DNA from: Citrus sinensis
Taxonomy: Eukaryota; Streptophyta; Magnoliopsida; Sapindales; Rutaceae
DNA: 64,000 nucleotides
Direction of reading: 5' to 3'
NCBI RefSeq assembly: GCF_022201045.2
Contig: NC_068561.1
Coordinates: 15,587,001-15,651,000 of the forward strand
Position numbers and translations under genes: made by a program. Of this stretch, positions 51,077 to 63,654 are shown one piece after another. Each line of letters begins with the position of its first letter. The first letter of the stretch is position 1. Below the pieces are notes generated by a model. It was given only the letters and a program-made list of their open reading frames with translations, was not told where the DNA came from and did not search any database.

Positions 51077-51524
51077 CCATCACCTTCAACAAAATAAATC
51101 TTTTTTATGGGAAACGGAAATTAGGCCGACTCTTGTCAAACTATGGGCTTGGACCATGATGTATTCCTGTAATGGCCCAAAGACATAGTGATCTTTTTGG
51201 ACTCGATAACAACAAAGCGGGCATATAATTTTTACCAACTCAGGCCACAACTTCATGTGGCGCCACGCATCTTTCCACTTGCAGTTTGTAAATACTCGAG
51301 TATCGTTTCTGTTGAACACTCCGCATTACAGAATGAACCATGGTCACAAAATCAAAATCAACTGTGAAAGAGAGATAAGTGGGGCCATCATTAACAGAAA
51401 TAGGTTGCCAGCCTCACAATCCCATGCTCGGCTTACACAACTCAATCCAATCAGCAACATATTGCTTGTAACAGAGCATAACAATATCATCAGCTAGCAA
51501 GAAAGCAGAAAGCAGAGGGCCAAA
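51077..51524. other. FBPase promoter and 5' UTR region
   Basis: 450 bp directly upstream of the plastid FBPase. No clear TATA box was seen. Antisense and sense open frames here are not supported as genes. Confidence 0.4.
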
Positions 51525-53327
51525 ATGGTTGCAGCAGCAGCGACAGCATCATCACAGCTTCTCTTTTCAAGCTCTCACTCTTTCTCTCGGCTCTCTCCTT
51601 ACCAAATATGTGTCTTCGACTCCAAAGCACTCGTGTCGTCATGTCCCAGCAACGTTTTGAAGAGAAGACATGTTGGTGTTGCTGCTGGGGTTCGGTGCAT
51701 GGCTGTTGGGACAACATCGGAGGTTGCAACCAAGAAGAGAAGTTCGTATGAGATTGAAACGCTGACAAACTGGCTGTTGAAGCAAGAACAGTCTGGCGTT
51801 ATTGATGCTGAGCTCACTATTGTGCTTTCCAGCATTTCAACGGCGTGCAAGCAGATTGCTTCTTTGGTGCAAAGAGCTGGCATTTCCAACTTGACTGGAA
51901 TTCAGGGTGCTGTCAATGTTCAAGGCGAGGACCAGAAGAAGCTCGACGTCGTTTCAAATGAGGTCAGTAACCACTCGGTCCAAATACTTTTGCAGAATTT
52001 TAATCTGCGGCTAAATTACTAACTGTGAACTGTCAAGTTTTGCAGTTTTACTTGATGGGTATTCTTAGAATACATAGTTTTGCAGTTTTCTTTGATGGGC
52101 ATTCTTAGAATACTTGTGACATGATCAAAATGATTTCATTTAAGTTACTTCAGCTGCTGTACTTCGAAAATGAAGTTGAATCAAAATTTATACAACTGAG
52201 TAGTTTGTCTTAATTCATATTGAGTAGTGATCCTGTAATTAGCTTCTTAGGTTCATAGTACGGCGTGATTTGTTAAGCATTACTACTTCAAATGAGCAGA
52301 ATGCTATCAGATGGAAAGTTGACTGTTTTGCACTTGCAGGTGTTCTCAAACTGTTTGAGATCAAGTGGGCGAACCGGGATTATAGCGTCAGAGGAAGAGG
52401 ATGTACCAGTGGCGGTAGAAGAGAGCTACTCTGGAAACTATATTGTAGTTTTTGATCCACTTGATGGATCATCCAACATTGATGCTGCAGTGTCTACTGG
52501 ATCCATCTTTGGCATATACAGCCCAAATGATGAGTGTCTTGCCGATATTGGTGATGATCCTACTGTGAGTTTCATGCTTCTGTCATTTCATTGTAATACT
52601 AAACAGAAAAATGAAGTCTGATAGTAAATTACTTCCATTTTTTTCAATTTTGATACATTGCAGCTGGGCAACACTGAACTAAGGTGTGTAGTGAACGTGT
52701 GCCAGCCAGGAAGCAACCTTCTTGCTGCAGGCTATTGCATGTATTCAAGCTCTGTAATCTTTGTGATAACTTTAGGCAACGGTGTCTTTGCATTCACCCT
52801 GGATCCCATGTATGGAGAATTTGTTTTGACACAAGAGAACATTCAGATACCCAAAACCGGAAAGATCTATGCTTTTAATGAAGGGAACTACCAGCTTTGG
52901 GATGACAAGTTGAAGAAGTACATTGACGATCTTAAGGATCCAGGACCCAGCGGCAAGCCCTATTCTGCTAGGTACATTGGTAGCTTGGTTGGTGATTTCC
53001 ATCGAACTCTGCTCTACGGCGGCATTTATGGCTATCCAAGAGACAAGAAGAGCAAGAATGGAAAGCTGAGGCTCTTGTATGAATGTGCACCAATGAGCTT
53101 CATAGTGGAACAAGCAGGAGGCAAAGGATCTGATGGCCATCAAAGAGTACTTGACATTCAACCTACTGAGGTGAAAACAATCTCATAACCATGAGCTTGT
53201 GCAATTTTATTAGGTAACTGGTTACTAAGATGCTTTAGTTGCTTTCTTTTGACAGATTCACCAGCGTATTCCACTGTACATTGGAAGCCAGGAGGAAGTG
53301 GAGAAATTGGAGAAGTATTTGGCTTAA
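51525..53327 (+). CDS. CFBP1: Fructose-1,6-bisphosphatase, chloroplastic (redox-regulated)
   Basis: Calvin-cycle enzyme that hydrolyses fructose-1,6-bisphosphate to fructose-6-phosphate in the stroma. Exons: 51525-51962, 52340-52564, 52664-53170, 53256-53327; 413 aa, all in phase 0. A Ser/Ala/Arg-rich transit peptide of about 55 residues precedes the mature start near CMAVGTTSE. Metal-binding DPLDGSSN and the active-site signature [13 protein letters not shown] are intact. The thioredoxin loop that marks the plastid light-activated form is present: Cys in NDECLADIG, then [10 protein letters not shown]. The loop is slightly shorter than I expect for pea. The C-terminus is EKLEKYLA. It converges with the LisH gene, stops 590 bp apart. 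Cytosolic FBPase is ruled out by the loop and transit peptide. Confidence 0.96.
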
Positions 53328-53917
53328 ATCTAATGTAATAGCAAAGAGAATTATTTCATGTTAGTGTCCCAAGAATTACACTAAATTGGAAATATTTCGT
53401 GGAAGTTTTGTGTATATTATCCAATTATCAATGTGATACAAATTGAACTTAACTCTTCAACCATCATCAATGTCGCTAAATGAAGAACATTATGAGGATG
53501 TATTGTTGGAAAGTGTAATCTAAAGTAAAGGGGAAGCAAATTAATTGTATCAACCTCTTCCCATAACTATGTAAGCTTTTTTCCCTTGTATTTTCAGTCC
53601 AAAATTTACTCTACTTCATCCAAGCACAGTGATATAAGAAATTAGCATTTAGAATAATTCTCCACCAATGATACAAGTGGACAAATACAATTTCAGGCAC
53701 GACTGTACTATGTTCCACCCAAATTTTTCAAAGCAAACCTCCATGGGCATCCTAAAGATGTTAAGCATTGATTAGAAACTTACATGTAACCTAAGAGAAA
53801 AATGTATGAGAATGACAGCGGAAACAATGTCAGCCTAGGAGTCATCTCTGCAGTAAGTTCTGTACTGATACCATGTCAGACTATGAGTCGCCTTTATCTT
53901 CAAGATTGCTTTCATGC
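53328..53917. other. 3' UTRs of convergent FBPase and LisH genes
   Basis: No gene. Presumed 3' ends of both neighbours; boundaries cannot be placed. Confidence 0.5.
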
Positions 53918-56498
53918 TCAACAATTTTGCTGATCGAAAGAATTCTTGCAGCCTTTTGCTGAAATTACAAATCAGAGGAAGCATAATCAAAGCAATGAAG
54001 TGATAAGTTTAGCCCCAGTGACAAAAAGACAAGAAAAGAAAAATTGAAAAGAAAAGGTTGACAAATTTACCAGGACTTAAAATCCTTATACATTTAGTTA
54101 TGGACTTTACTGAAGTCAGGGTATTATCAGGGCCTGTAAAATAAACCGTTCAATATGATGACAAAATAATGCAATAAATAAAATCATATCCAATAAGTGA
54201 GTATAATTACCTTCAGCATTTATATCTTTTCCTGCAACTACTTCTGTTACTGTCGATGAATACTCGGACACAATTTGATCAACCCCCATATTGGCATTCC
54301 CCGATTCATGAGATGTTCTACACATATGCAATACAGAATAAATTGTCAGATGTAACTTAGTATGTTGTGAATATAGTAGGGATATATAGAATTTTTCACT
54401 ATGCAATAGGAGAAAGAAAACACACCCTGAATCATTGTTCATGGAAGCACTCAAAGAAGGCTGGCTAGGACGGCCAATTCCTTCACAATCAAGATCTAAA
54501 TCAACTAACAGCTCAGAGAAGGAAAAGTTAGGTCCGAGAGCATCTAAATTAGGAAAATCCATGTCAAAAATGTCAGCTTCCTTGTCAGAATCAGATGTTG
54601 AAATCTCATTAACAATAGGTGTATCCGAGTTCACGGCCTCATCAGAACCATCAAAATCTAGCCTCCCTTTTACATGATCCCTCTTACTCAGCCTTGTCAA
54701 GTTTGTCTTCAATGGCGAGGAAGAGGAAATGCAATGGTTCCTCTCCATTGTGTAGACTGTCATTTGTTTGTATGGGCTCACTGTAACTCTCTCCGATGAA
54801 ATGACAGTGCAGTTAGTAGGAGTTATCTCTTGAGGAGTACTATTGGCACTTGAATTAGCAACGAAAGAATTTCCCAATGGAGATTTATCTGCTTGAGAGG
54901 AAACTGGCTGTGGTGGGGTCTTGGGGCCAGAGGAATTGGTAGGAGTGGGAATTGAACCCTGATTGAACAAACTCTTTGCAACACTGGATCCTTGAATGAG
55001 TGATCCATTGGGCGAACGGTTGTGAGGTGATAACTCGACCACAGAGGAAGACTGGGCAGTATCCTGATTAGAGACTTTACTCTTTGATTGTGTTGCTGGA
55101 TTGAAAAAAAAAATGCAATAACAAACAAGTGTGTTACCATTCCAAAATAGAGATATTTTTAAGTAACAAACGCTACAAGGACATAAATTGAATGCTTGAT
55201 TTTGGAATAAACTTACCTTTGTTTGACAAATTCTTGGAGGCTATCTTACTGCAAGATTTCTTTGAAGCTGGTGGGGCGGCGTCCAACAGAACCTTTGAAC
55301 CTGCTCTCTTCCTTGTTAATGGGCAATTTGGAACTGCTGGGCAATTTGACAAATTGGATGGCACGGACATTGGCACAACAGTTGGTGTGTTGTGCACAAC
55401 ATAACCTGTTAAGCAATCACCAATGGATCAGTTTCAAACACATGAATTGTTTTTCACTTATGAACACTACAAAGCGGAAAGAACGTGAATCCATGCATTC
55501 CTCTTAATGATCCAACAAGAAACAAGAAAAATCATCATGATGACTCAAAATAGGCCATGAAATTGAAACTTTATCAAGATTAATGCTGCTCACAGCTAAA
55601 AAATGCCACAAGCATAACTAACAAAGATATCATCAACACTCACAATAAACTCAAGAATGTCAATCAATACTTGTTTTATAATAAAACCTTAAACACAAGT
55701 CAAAGTAATATCCCATAAAACCATTGTTCTGTTGTTGGTTATTTACGGTTTAGATTTTCATTCTTGAGTTTGCCTTCCAAATCAAATGCAAAATTAAGCA
55801 ATTAGTCATGAAACCAATTAAACAAAGTCAAACCATAATTTCAAATCACGCATAGATATGGAAAAACAACTAGATCTGCACAAATGAAACAAAACCCTCA
55901 GAGATTCTAAATAAGTAAAGTTCAATCAAATGTAAAATTGAAAGTTAAGTACCAGGCGAGGATCCACTAGATGGGACAGAATGAGGAACAACAACCGTCG
56001 GTTGTGCTGGCCTTGCAACTGGGGCCTGAATCATCGGCGGCGTAGAAGAACTCGCGTTGTAAGCGTTCATAACATCTTGCATACCGTATAACAGCGTCTG
56101 GACCCTCAATTTTTCTTGATCCAATCGAGCCCTCTCCTGTTCTAACATCACCTTCTGCTCCTTCAAACATACATACTCATTCAGCATCGCCGCCAGACTC
56201 AGCAAACTCTTCGGAGCCTTCGCAGAAAAATAAATAAATAATTAGCCACAAGCCCAATTACACATGCCTTAATCCCCAAATTAAACTATTAATAATAATA
56301 ATAATAATCCTTCATGGGTACCTCGTGAACAGGAGATTTTGAGATGAGAGAAGAGGCTTCAGTTCTGAAGACGGAGCGAGTCTCCGGGAAGTTGTTATCG
56401 GAGAGATAGCGGTCAACGATGAATGCGACTTGCATCGGAGTGACCTTGCCTTTCCCGAAGATATTGTCCGGTTTTTTAGATCTGTTCTGTTTTCCCAT
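53918..56498 (-). CDS. LisH-domain protein of unknown function (plant-specific)
   Basis: Seven exons on the minus strand: 56498-56322, 56217-55953, 55405-55217, 55095-54426, 54317-54211, 54133-54071, 53958-53918; 503 aa, phases consistent. Residues 20-50 (VTPMQVAFIVDRYLSDNNFP...) form a LisH dimerisation motif. A coiled coil follows (LKEQKVMLEQERARLDQEKL). The long middle is low-complexity Ser/Pro/Thr with a basic patch (TRKRAGSKVL, SKKSCSKIASK). An acidic segment is rich in Asp/Phe (DIFDMDFPNLDALG). Near the end SVKSITKCIRILSP looks conserved. The long frame starts at a TTG; I use the ATG MGKQNRSKK. The last small exon and its stop are the least certain part. The layout could suit a nuclear scaffold, but no function is claimed. 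Confidence 0.85.
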
Positions 56499-57117
56499 TA
56501 TTGGAAGATGTGATTTTTGTGAAGACAAATGAAACGGAAAATGCAGAATGGATGAGAATTCAAGAAGGAGACGGAGGAGGAGATTGTGAAGAAATAGAAA
56601 TCGAGATTCAGAATTTGGAGGATGCGCGAAGGGAAAGCGCGGGAGCTTTTGAATATTTTGGAGGAAAAAAACTGATCAAGGGAAGAGGGACTTTATTTAT
56701 TAATTGCGAGTTTTAGCGGTTGGCTTGGATTTGTTTTTAGCTGCGCGGGAAAATTGATCAAACGTTTTTTAGGCGGTGAAGATTAAGCGGTAAATCTTTA
56801 TTGATTTTTCTCTTTTTTTTTCATTTATTAATCAAATTTCCTTTACGATATTTACAGTATATTATTATATATGGAATAAATTAAGTTTTAAATACAAGAT
56901 AATCCGTTGTTTCATTTTATGATCCTAATCTTTAAAGGCTTTTCATAGGGAAATTTTAAATGATGAATTCAAATTAAAATTTATTATCTTCGTAAATTAT
57001 GTTAACTTTCGAGATTATCACTCTTAGGATATTATCGAATGTGATAATAATTCATTTACGACCAATTTAGTCATATATATATATATATGTATGTATGTAT
57101 GTATGCACACACACATA
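56499..57117. other. Promoter/5' UTR of LisH gene and AT-rich spacer
   Basis: The 71-codon plus-strand frame at 56501 lies over the antisense 5' UTR and is not supported. A compound microsatellite (TA, TGTA, CA) lies at 57073-57120. Confidence 0.45.
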
Positions 57118-58790
57118 TATAGGAAAATATAACTTTAATTTATTCAACAGAATTAAATGAATGCAGTCAAAATTTCTGTTGGGAAATAATCCAACCAAAC
57201 AACAGTTTCGTATCCTTCTAAAATTGACTTAGTTAAAGAGTGAATATTTACATTACAAGATCCAAGAACATGTTGGACGTAAACAGTCTGAGAATCCTTA
57301 ATCTTGTCATGGATTTATGATATAACTTAAAAAATCTATGTCTTACTACCTTTCATGTTGTTAGTCAAATCAACAACCATTTGGGAATTAGTTTCAATAC
57401 ATATTGAAGCTAAACTGTACTTTTAGCCACTTGTAAGCCCAATTTTCAATTTTTAATTTACGTATGAGTAAAGGTGGCCAATGGGCCAAACGGCACGGGC
57501 ACGACACGTGTCTGTACAGCACGGTACAGTACGCACGTGACTTGTGCCGAGCTTAGATTTTAGGCACGCGAGCCTTAAAAACACGGCACGATTAGAGATG
57601 GGCCAAAACACGACACGCGAAAAAGCACGCAATAAGCACGTTTCATTTTTTAATGAAAGTAAACTTAAAATTTTATAATTTTATAAATAACTTGAAATTG
57701 AATCTTTTAATATTTTTTATTGGCTCAAGTTTTTTAAATTTATTTAATTCTTAGTTTCAAAAAATTATAATTGATTTATGTTTATAATTTATTAAATAAA
57801 TAATTGATATCATGATTTTAATAAATAAAATTATAAATATAATGATTTTATAAATATGTATTAATATTATTATAAACTATAATATATGACTCTACGTAAT
57901 TCCAAGTTAACAAATAAGTTAACCCTTTAAAAAAATTATTATTATTGCTATTGTTAAGTGCTAAAAAAGAATTCTAATACCATAGAGTCAAACTTAACAA
58001 CTAATATTACATTCTCTTATTATTATTAATTTATTATTATTGAATATGGATTTGAATTTTGAATTTTTTATTCTATTAAATTAAAATAAAGGCATATGGA
58101 TAAAAAAAAAATACATAAACTTGAAAAAAATAAAACAACAACTTGGCATACGCTCTTAAAAAAATAAAAACGCTTAGTGGGCTATTTTTCCTAGGCACGG
58201 CACGGCACGTGTGCCGGGTTGGCATGGTATGGCACAGCACGAAATGAATAGTGAGCACGGTACGGCACGAGCATGAGCACGCGTGGGCTTTCTTTGATGG
58301 GCCTGGGCCGGCACGGCACGGCCCGTTGGCCATCTCTACGTATGAGTAAACATTTATGACCATTTTTGTCTCTCAATTAGGAAAATATAATTTTCATTCA
58401 TTCAACAGCGTGAATATATTCATGATTTATGTTGAGAAAGAATTCAACTAAACTATAGTTTCCCATCTTTATAAATTTAATTTAGCTATAAACTGGATAA
58501 TTGCATGACAAGATCTAAGGGCATGTTCAATTTTAACAATATGGAAATCCTAAATCTTGTCCTATGTTTATAATATAATCCAAAAAATTTATGCATTTTT
58601 ATCCATCTAGTTGTTAATTAATTCGATTAGCCACTATATTTGTGAATTAATTTCAATAATGATTGAAGCTAAGCCTGCAATTTCGGCATCCTGTAAACAT
58701 TGGTTCATACCTTTTCAACTGCTGCATAAGAGATAAATATTTATGATTGTTTTGGTCTTTCAAATTGTCAATCTTTAACCCAGTGAGATA
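57118..58790 (-). repeat. Tandemly duplicated repeat, possibly LINE RNase H remnant, split by hAT element
   Basis: Two diverged copies of about 390 bp: 57118-57468 (continuing at 58347-58376 after the insertion) and 58377-58790. Both share GGAAAATATAA, ATTCAACAG, AGATC(C/T)AAG, CTTGTC and ATTGAAGCTAA. On the minus strand the first copy contains ETNSQMVVDL, resembling the ExDS...V motif of LINE-type RNase H domains, with stops after it. The LINE assignment is tentative; the duplication itself is visible. Confidence 0.5.
57469..58338. mobile_element. hAT-type element with GC-rich ends and perfect 8-bp target duplication
   Basis: The left end TAAAGGTGGCCAATGGGCC and the right end read inward TAGAGATGGCCAACGGGCC are inverted repeats. 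CGTATGAG flanks at 57461-57468 and 58339-58346. About 150 bp at each side are packed with GGCACG/CGTGCC words (over a dozen), the core is AT-rich and no transposase is present. The 8-bp duplication and TA(G/A)-GGTGGCC ends identify a hAT MITE. Confidence 0.9.
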
Positions 58791-58838
58791 AAAAATTATT
58801 CAAGGAAAATCTCAAATAAAGCCTCGTTGCTAAATAAT

Positions 58839-59706
58839 GAGAAAAATTTACCTATCTAACCACTTTCATAATTTTTTTTTTATGAAAACCAAGCATAAAC
58901 AAAATTTCTTACCATAATAGTCGCTCATTTTGGACCAAATTACCCTTAACAATCCTGCTGAAAGTTGGTGATCAATTTTGTTGGCAAACAAAACAAATCC
59001 GCACATAGGCCTTGATGTCAAAACTCGCCATCACCCAAATCGCTTAATCAGCATCACCAAATCACCTAAATCACCCATCATAGCCCTCAACATCACCATC
59101 ACAGTCCCCATTGACAACAACGCAAGGACCAACTTCGAATCAAATGTATGGCTCCCTCACACTATCACAATAAGTTTCAATTGATCATGATTGTTGGATT
59201 ATTATTGATAGACGAGCAACATTGGAATAATTTATTGGCACGAACAATTTAAAATTTTCTTAAAATTAATATTTGTAAAATATGACACATTGAGTTTTTG
59301 TTAAAATGCCTCTAAGAATTTTTTTTTCAATTATCCCAATAAATTTGCTGAGTTATGCCCTCAATTCTTGAATACCAAAAGAACTTATTATGGTGAATTT
59401 TATACCTATGAAAAATTTTTAACTCTTTTTGAAATCGTATGTTGAACAACTCTCATGGCTGATAGCAAGAGTTGAACATGAACAACTCTTCCCAACTCTC
59501 ATAAGCGATGGTGGGTGATGATAGCCATCGCAACTTCGCGGGCAATAAAAGCAATCGCCTGGGATAGCGACCATTCTTCGAGAGAGGTGTTTCAAGGATA
59601 ATTTGCTCCAAAATGAGTTATGTGGCTATTATTGGTAAGAAATTTTATTACATATTTAGTTTCGATAATAATTTTATGAAAGTGACTAGACAGGCAAGTT
59701 TGCCAC
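58839..59706. mobile_element. TIR element (MITE) with non-AT core
   Basis: Left GAGAAAAATTTACCTATCTAACC and right read inward GTGGCAAACTTGCCTGTCTAGTC begin arms that both include CACTTTCATAA, AAATTTCTTACCA and CATTTTGGA(C/G)CAAATTA. Arms are about 110 bp. The core at 58980-59180 and 59480-59580 is less AT-rich, with CATCACC-type words. Target duplication unresolved (AAATAAT and AAATAAG nearby). Confidence 0.7.
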
Positions 59707-59985
59707 AAATAAGTGGAATTTCAACGAAGATACTTAAAAGAAATACAAAGGAATGATGTACATTAAAAACAAATAACCAAACAATATTATTTCAAAAAAA
59801 AAAAAATGAACTTAGCACAACGGAGCTGATACAACAAATTGAGTATTACAACAATTTTTAATTAAAAACTTCAGAAATTTCCAAAACTGCAACAAAACTA
59901 ATGAAAGTGACCTTAACAATTGCAAAATATTGATGAGATCAAATCAATCACCCGCCACAATGTTTTACTTGATTAATTCTTACTT
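59707..59985. other. 3' region of laccase 3
   Basis: Presumed 3' UTR of the laccase on the minus strand; no separate feature seen. Confidence 0.5.
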
Positions 59986-62314
59986 CTAACACTGGGGAAG
60001 ATCGGCCGGTGGAGGAGGCAACCTAGTCGCCGGCGTCGGTCCATTTTCAACAACGAAAGCGGTGGCTAGACCCCACGGTAGGTGCACGTCCAGATGGCAA
60101 TGCACGAGCCAAACACCTGTACAATATATTCACATTATTCGACTCTTCAAAGATCAGTTTGATTGTCACTTTCATACTCATTATATTTATGCATGCTAAA
60201 AGCTACAGCTAATATTTAATCAATTAATCTCATAATTTCAAAAAAAAAATGTAACGCAAAATTTAGGAACCTGGGTTGTTGGCTTGGAATCTGATAACAG
60301 CCCATCCACCTACTGGCACAGCAATGGTGTTACGCCTTTGTGGGTTCACGAGATTGAACTTTTTGCTGTCTCTTGCAGCGTTATAATTTCCAAATCCTTG
60401 AGCCAATACATGAAAGTCAAAGCCATGAATGTGTATGGGATGATTCTCCACGGCGATCAACGCTGTGTTCTGCAGGACGATCTCCACCGTCGAATTGAAC
60501 TTCAATGTCTTGACACTCGTTAATTTTGGAGCAAACAGCAGTGACGTGTTGTTGCTGACGTTAGGGTTTGTGTAGTCAAATTTGAGTGGGGGGTTGTTGG
60601 GGAAATTGGGGGTGTAGATTCCGCCCACGTTGAAGAAAAATGCTTGTAACAAAGACAAACTTGTGGGGAACTGGAATGAGTGATTGTTCATGCTAGCAGA
60701 GAATCGCTGCCCGTTTGGACCCTGACACGTGGCGTTTGCTGCACAACGATCAAGTGCTAATCCAACGGTTACAAACATATGTTCATCCACCTGACGAGGC
60801 ACTGGGACCCATTGAGGTCCATCTGTCAATCCAGTCAAATTACTGTAAAACTTGTGAGCCGTTGGGGTGTCATTGAAAGCTGGCAGGGCCGGCATTAGGG
60901 GGTTAGCTGATGACGCGGCACCATCATAGACCACAATCCCTCTGGTGGTAGTGTTATCGAACGGTATCTGGGGCGCGCTAGCATAAGCTCTAGCAGCCAT
61001 ATAATAAGAACCCACTGGCTGGTCGGCTTTTAGCAAAACATCCGTCGTCTGGCCAGGGGCAATGACGACAACGTCAGTGACGTAGGGATCAGTGTAGGAA
61101 GCGTCGACGGAGACAACTGTAAACTTGTGATTGGCTATCTTGAAGAAGAGCTGGTTATTGAGTGCAGCATTGATGATACGTAGCAGATATGTCTTCCCTT
61201 CCACCACCTTAAGCTTGTATATTTCTGCCAAGATTAAGAACATTTAATGTATTTAACATATGGACACAATAAATGAAATCTTGACGCGTGTATTTTTGTG
61301 TGTATACTTACGATTTGGATTTTGAGAGCAGGGATAGAGGTCTCCAGGCTTGCCATTAATAGTGTAAGCATCAGAAATATTAGGAGCTCCACCAGTAATT
61401 TGTGCTTGGTTTTCAACATCCACAACATTAGCATTCCACCACTCTCCTGCAATTAGGTTAATTTACGTGTCAAATTATCAATTATCATCAACTTAAATAT
61501 AAATTATTAATGATTAGTATTACTTTATATGGATATATATACCCACCGAGCAAAATGGGAACTTCTTTGTCGGGTTTAGGGTATGGATACTCGTGACCAG
61601 ATTTAGGGCGGATGATAAGGGCACCATAGACGGTGGCACGAAGCAATGACACGTGACCATGCCACCAAAGGGTTCCTTCCTGATTGATGACATTAAATTT
61701 GTAAGTGTAGCTACGTCCAGGTGTTATTGGACATTGAGTTATCATGTTTGGTCCATCTGCCCAGGGGCTGAGTAACTGAAATATTCCATGCCTACATAAA
61801 CGATTTTCATTCGAATTAGGCAGGTTAAACAAACAAAATTATATTGCCTAGCACGTAATTAGGATTAAATCAATATATATATAATTACCAGTGAATGGTG
61901 ATGTTATAAGGTGACTCGTTGAAGACATGAACAACCAGAGTGTCGCCCTCATGAACGCGTATCGTTGGACCAGGGAGGCGTCCGTTAACTGCCGTTATCA
62001 CCCGCTGCCTGCACAGCCGCCCAATCGTCAAGTTTTTCACCTGATGACAAAATTAACAACCGTTATGATTAGCCTACGAGGGTAACTCACGTGTCATTTG
62101 CTTCTACTTATGTATAATAATAACAGATCAAACGTTTGCTGTTTTGTGTTGCATGCATGCACTCACTGCAAAAGTGCATTGTAAATATAAAAGATTCTGA
62201 AAAGAGTATAAAGGAGTTTACATGGAACGAGTGCTCCACGATTGCAGCAGAAGCCAATGTGGAAGAAACTATAAGGACTGAAGCAAATGCTAGCAAAAGC
62301 ATCGAGCGCTCCAT
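59986..62314 (-). CDS. Laccase 3 (LAC7/LAC14/LAC15-like multicopper oxidase)
   Basis: Third complete laccase, inverted relative to the first two. Exons on the minus strand: 62314-62222, 62040-61889, 61791-61547, 61446-61312, 61224-60271, 60116-59986; 569 aa. The open frame reaches upstream to a TTG; the ATG giving [16 protein letters not shown] is chosen because it makes a 93-nt first exon like its paralogues. Copper ligands are intact in HWHG, WWHGH (Gly where the others have Ala), HPIHIHG and [11 protein letters not shown] plus Leu. Exon 4 is 135 nt instead of 129, adding two residues (SQNPNQ). The C-terminus is [10 protein letters not shown]. It seems functional and secreted; the substrate is unknown. 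Introns 1-3 are shorter than in the tandem pair. Confidence 0.95.
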
Positions 62315-62450
62315 ATTTGAAAGCAAATATGGTTAGCTACAAAATTAAGCTCAAAAGAATATGAAGAATGTAGAGAAGCTTATACAGATGATTAATAAAG
62401 GAATGAGGAAGCTAAGCAGGGATGATACAGGCAAGGAGAATGCGAGCTCT

Positions 62451-62459
62451 ATTTATATA
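62451..62459 (-). promoter_or_regulatory. TATA box of laccase 3
   Basis: CTATATAAATAGAGCTCGC on the minus strand, about 140 bp before the ATG; shares the AGAGCT context with the other two laccases. Confidence 0.7.
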
Positions 62460-63654
62460 GAAACCACTTGTTCTTCTTCCACGAACATGACCCTAAATTT
62501 TTCACATAAAATATATTTCATTCTTCCTATGAATCTCAACTGTTGTATCTACACTTGGATAATATAAAATTGAGCTCCTGGCATAATTGTTTGACTTTGT
62601 TGCGTGATATCCTAGTTAACCAATCGATGAGGATTCACTCATTCACATTCACATTCACATTATGGGCACTTAATGAGTTAATTAGAAGATGCTTCGTTAT
62701 CCAACTGTTTAGATAGGTTTGACCATCAAAGTATACATAAATTATACATTAAGTCTCAATAGATTAAATTTTTAAAATAAAGTAAAGGATAAATTAAAAG
62801 ATAAAAATTACATATTTCAGTACAATATATTTTATAATCTAATATATTAAAATATGTATTTTTTTTATTTTTCAACTTGTCCCTTAATTAATTTATTAAA
62901 ATAAGAGATTTTTTTTATTGTAAAATTACTCCTTTTAGATTTTTTAGATTGTGTCTCAACATATGTGTTTTTGTACAATAGAGGTCAATTAATTATTATT
63001 GTATATTTATAACACATTTCTTATATCGATTCATCTAATCATTACGCTTACACTCTCTATTCGAGAATTATAAACGATCTATTTTTCTTGGCCACAATAA
63101 ATGATATTTTTTTTTTCTTCATTTAATTCCTTCTGCCAAATTAATGAATTTTCGTTTGCAATCCATGGTAATTACTAGTTACTTGTTGATAAATCTCGAA
63201 TCTATGAAGGTTCGTTTAGGGGAACGAATATATTTTAGTGACTAAAAATGTCTTATTCAAGATCGTTATTTTTGTCCAAACAGCTCTCAACCTACCATAA
63301 ACGTTTTAGTTATATTTTCTATTCTGTAGACAATAATGATTTGATTAGGTTGAGAAAACGTTTTGGAGTTGTACTCTTCGTTATCTGTTAGGTAGATTCT
63401 GACTAAATATTAATTTTTTTTTCGCATATAGATGAAAGTTGGTCGCTTGCCTTTGGCTTCCACGATTAGTCATGGAATCTATGCACTCCAATCTTTCTTC
63501 AGTGTGTATTGGGCACGTAACATGTTGAGTTTAATGCTATCCAATTAAAACGATCATTTTTTAGTTAATAAAAAATCATTTGGCTCAAAAACTTAAATTG
63601 TTACATAATAATTGAGAAAAACTCACGATGCTATAAAACTATTGCTCTTTTTTT
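62460..63654. other. Upstream region of laccase 3
   Basis: Non-coding. Carries the shared upstream block in reverse at 63343-63410, about 1.1 kb before the ATG, and beyond it AAGCGACCAACTTTCATC (minus strand), also found near laccase 2 as AAGCGACCGACTTTCATC. Confidence 0.55.

Noticed and set aside
51599..51889. Minus-strand frames over FBPase exon 1
   Set aside because: Antisense shadows of a well-supported exon.
53893..53958. Alternative frame for the last LisH exon ending HESNLEDKGDS
   Set aside because: It does not match the phase left by exon 6; the in-phase reading ends at TGA 53920-53918. Transcript evidence could change this.
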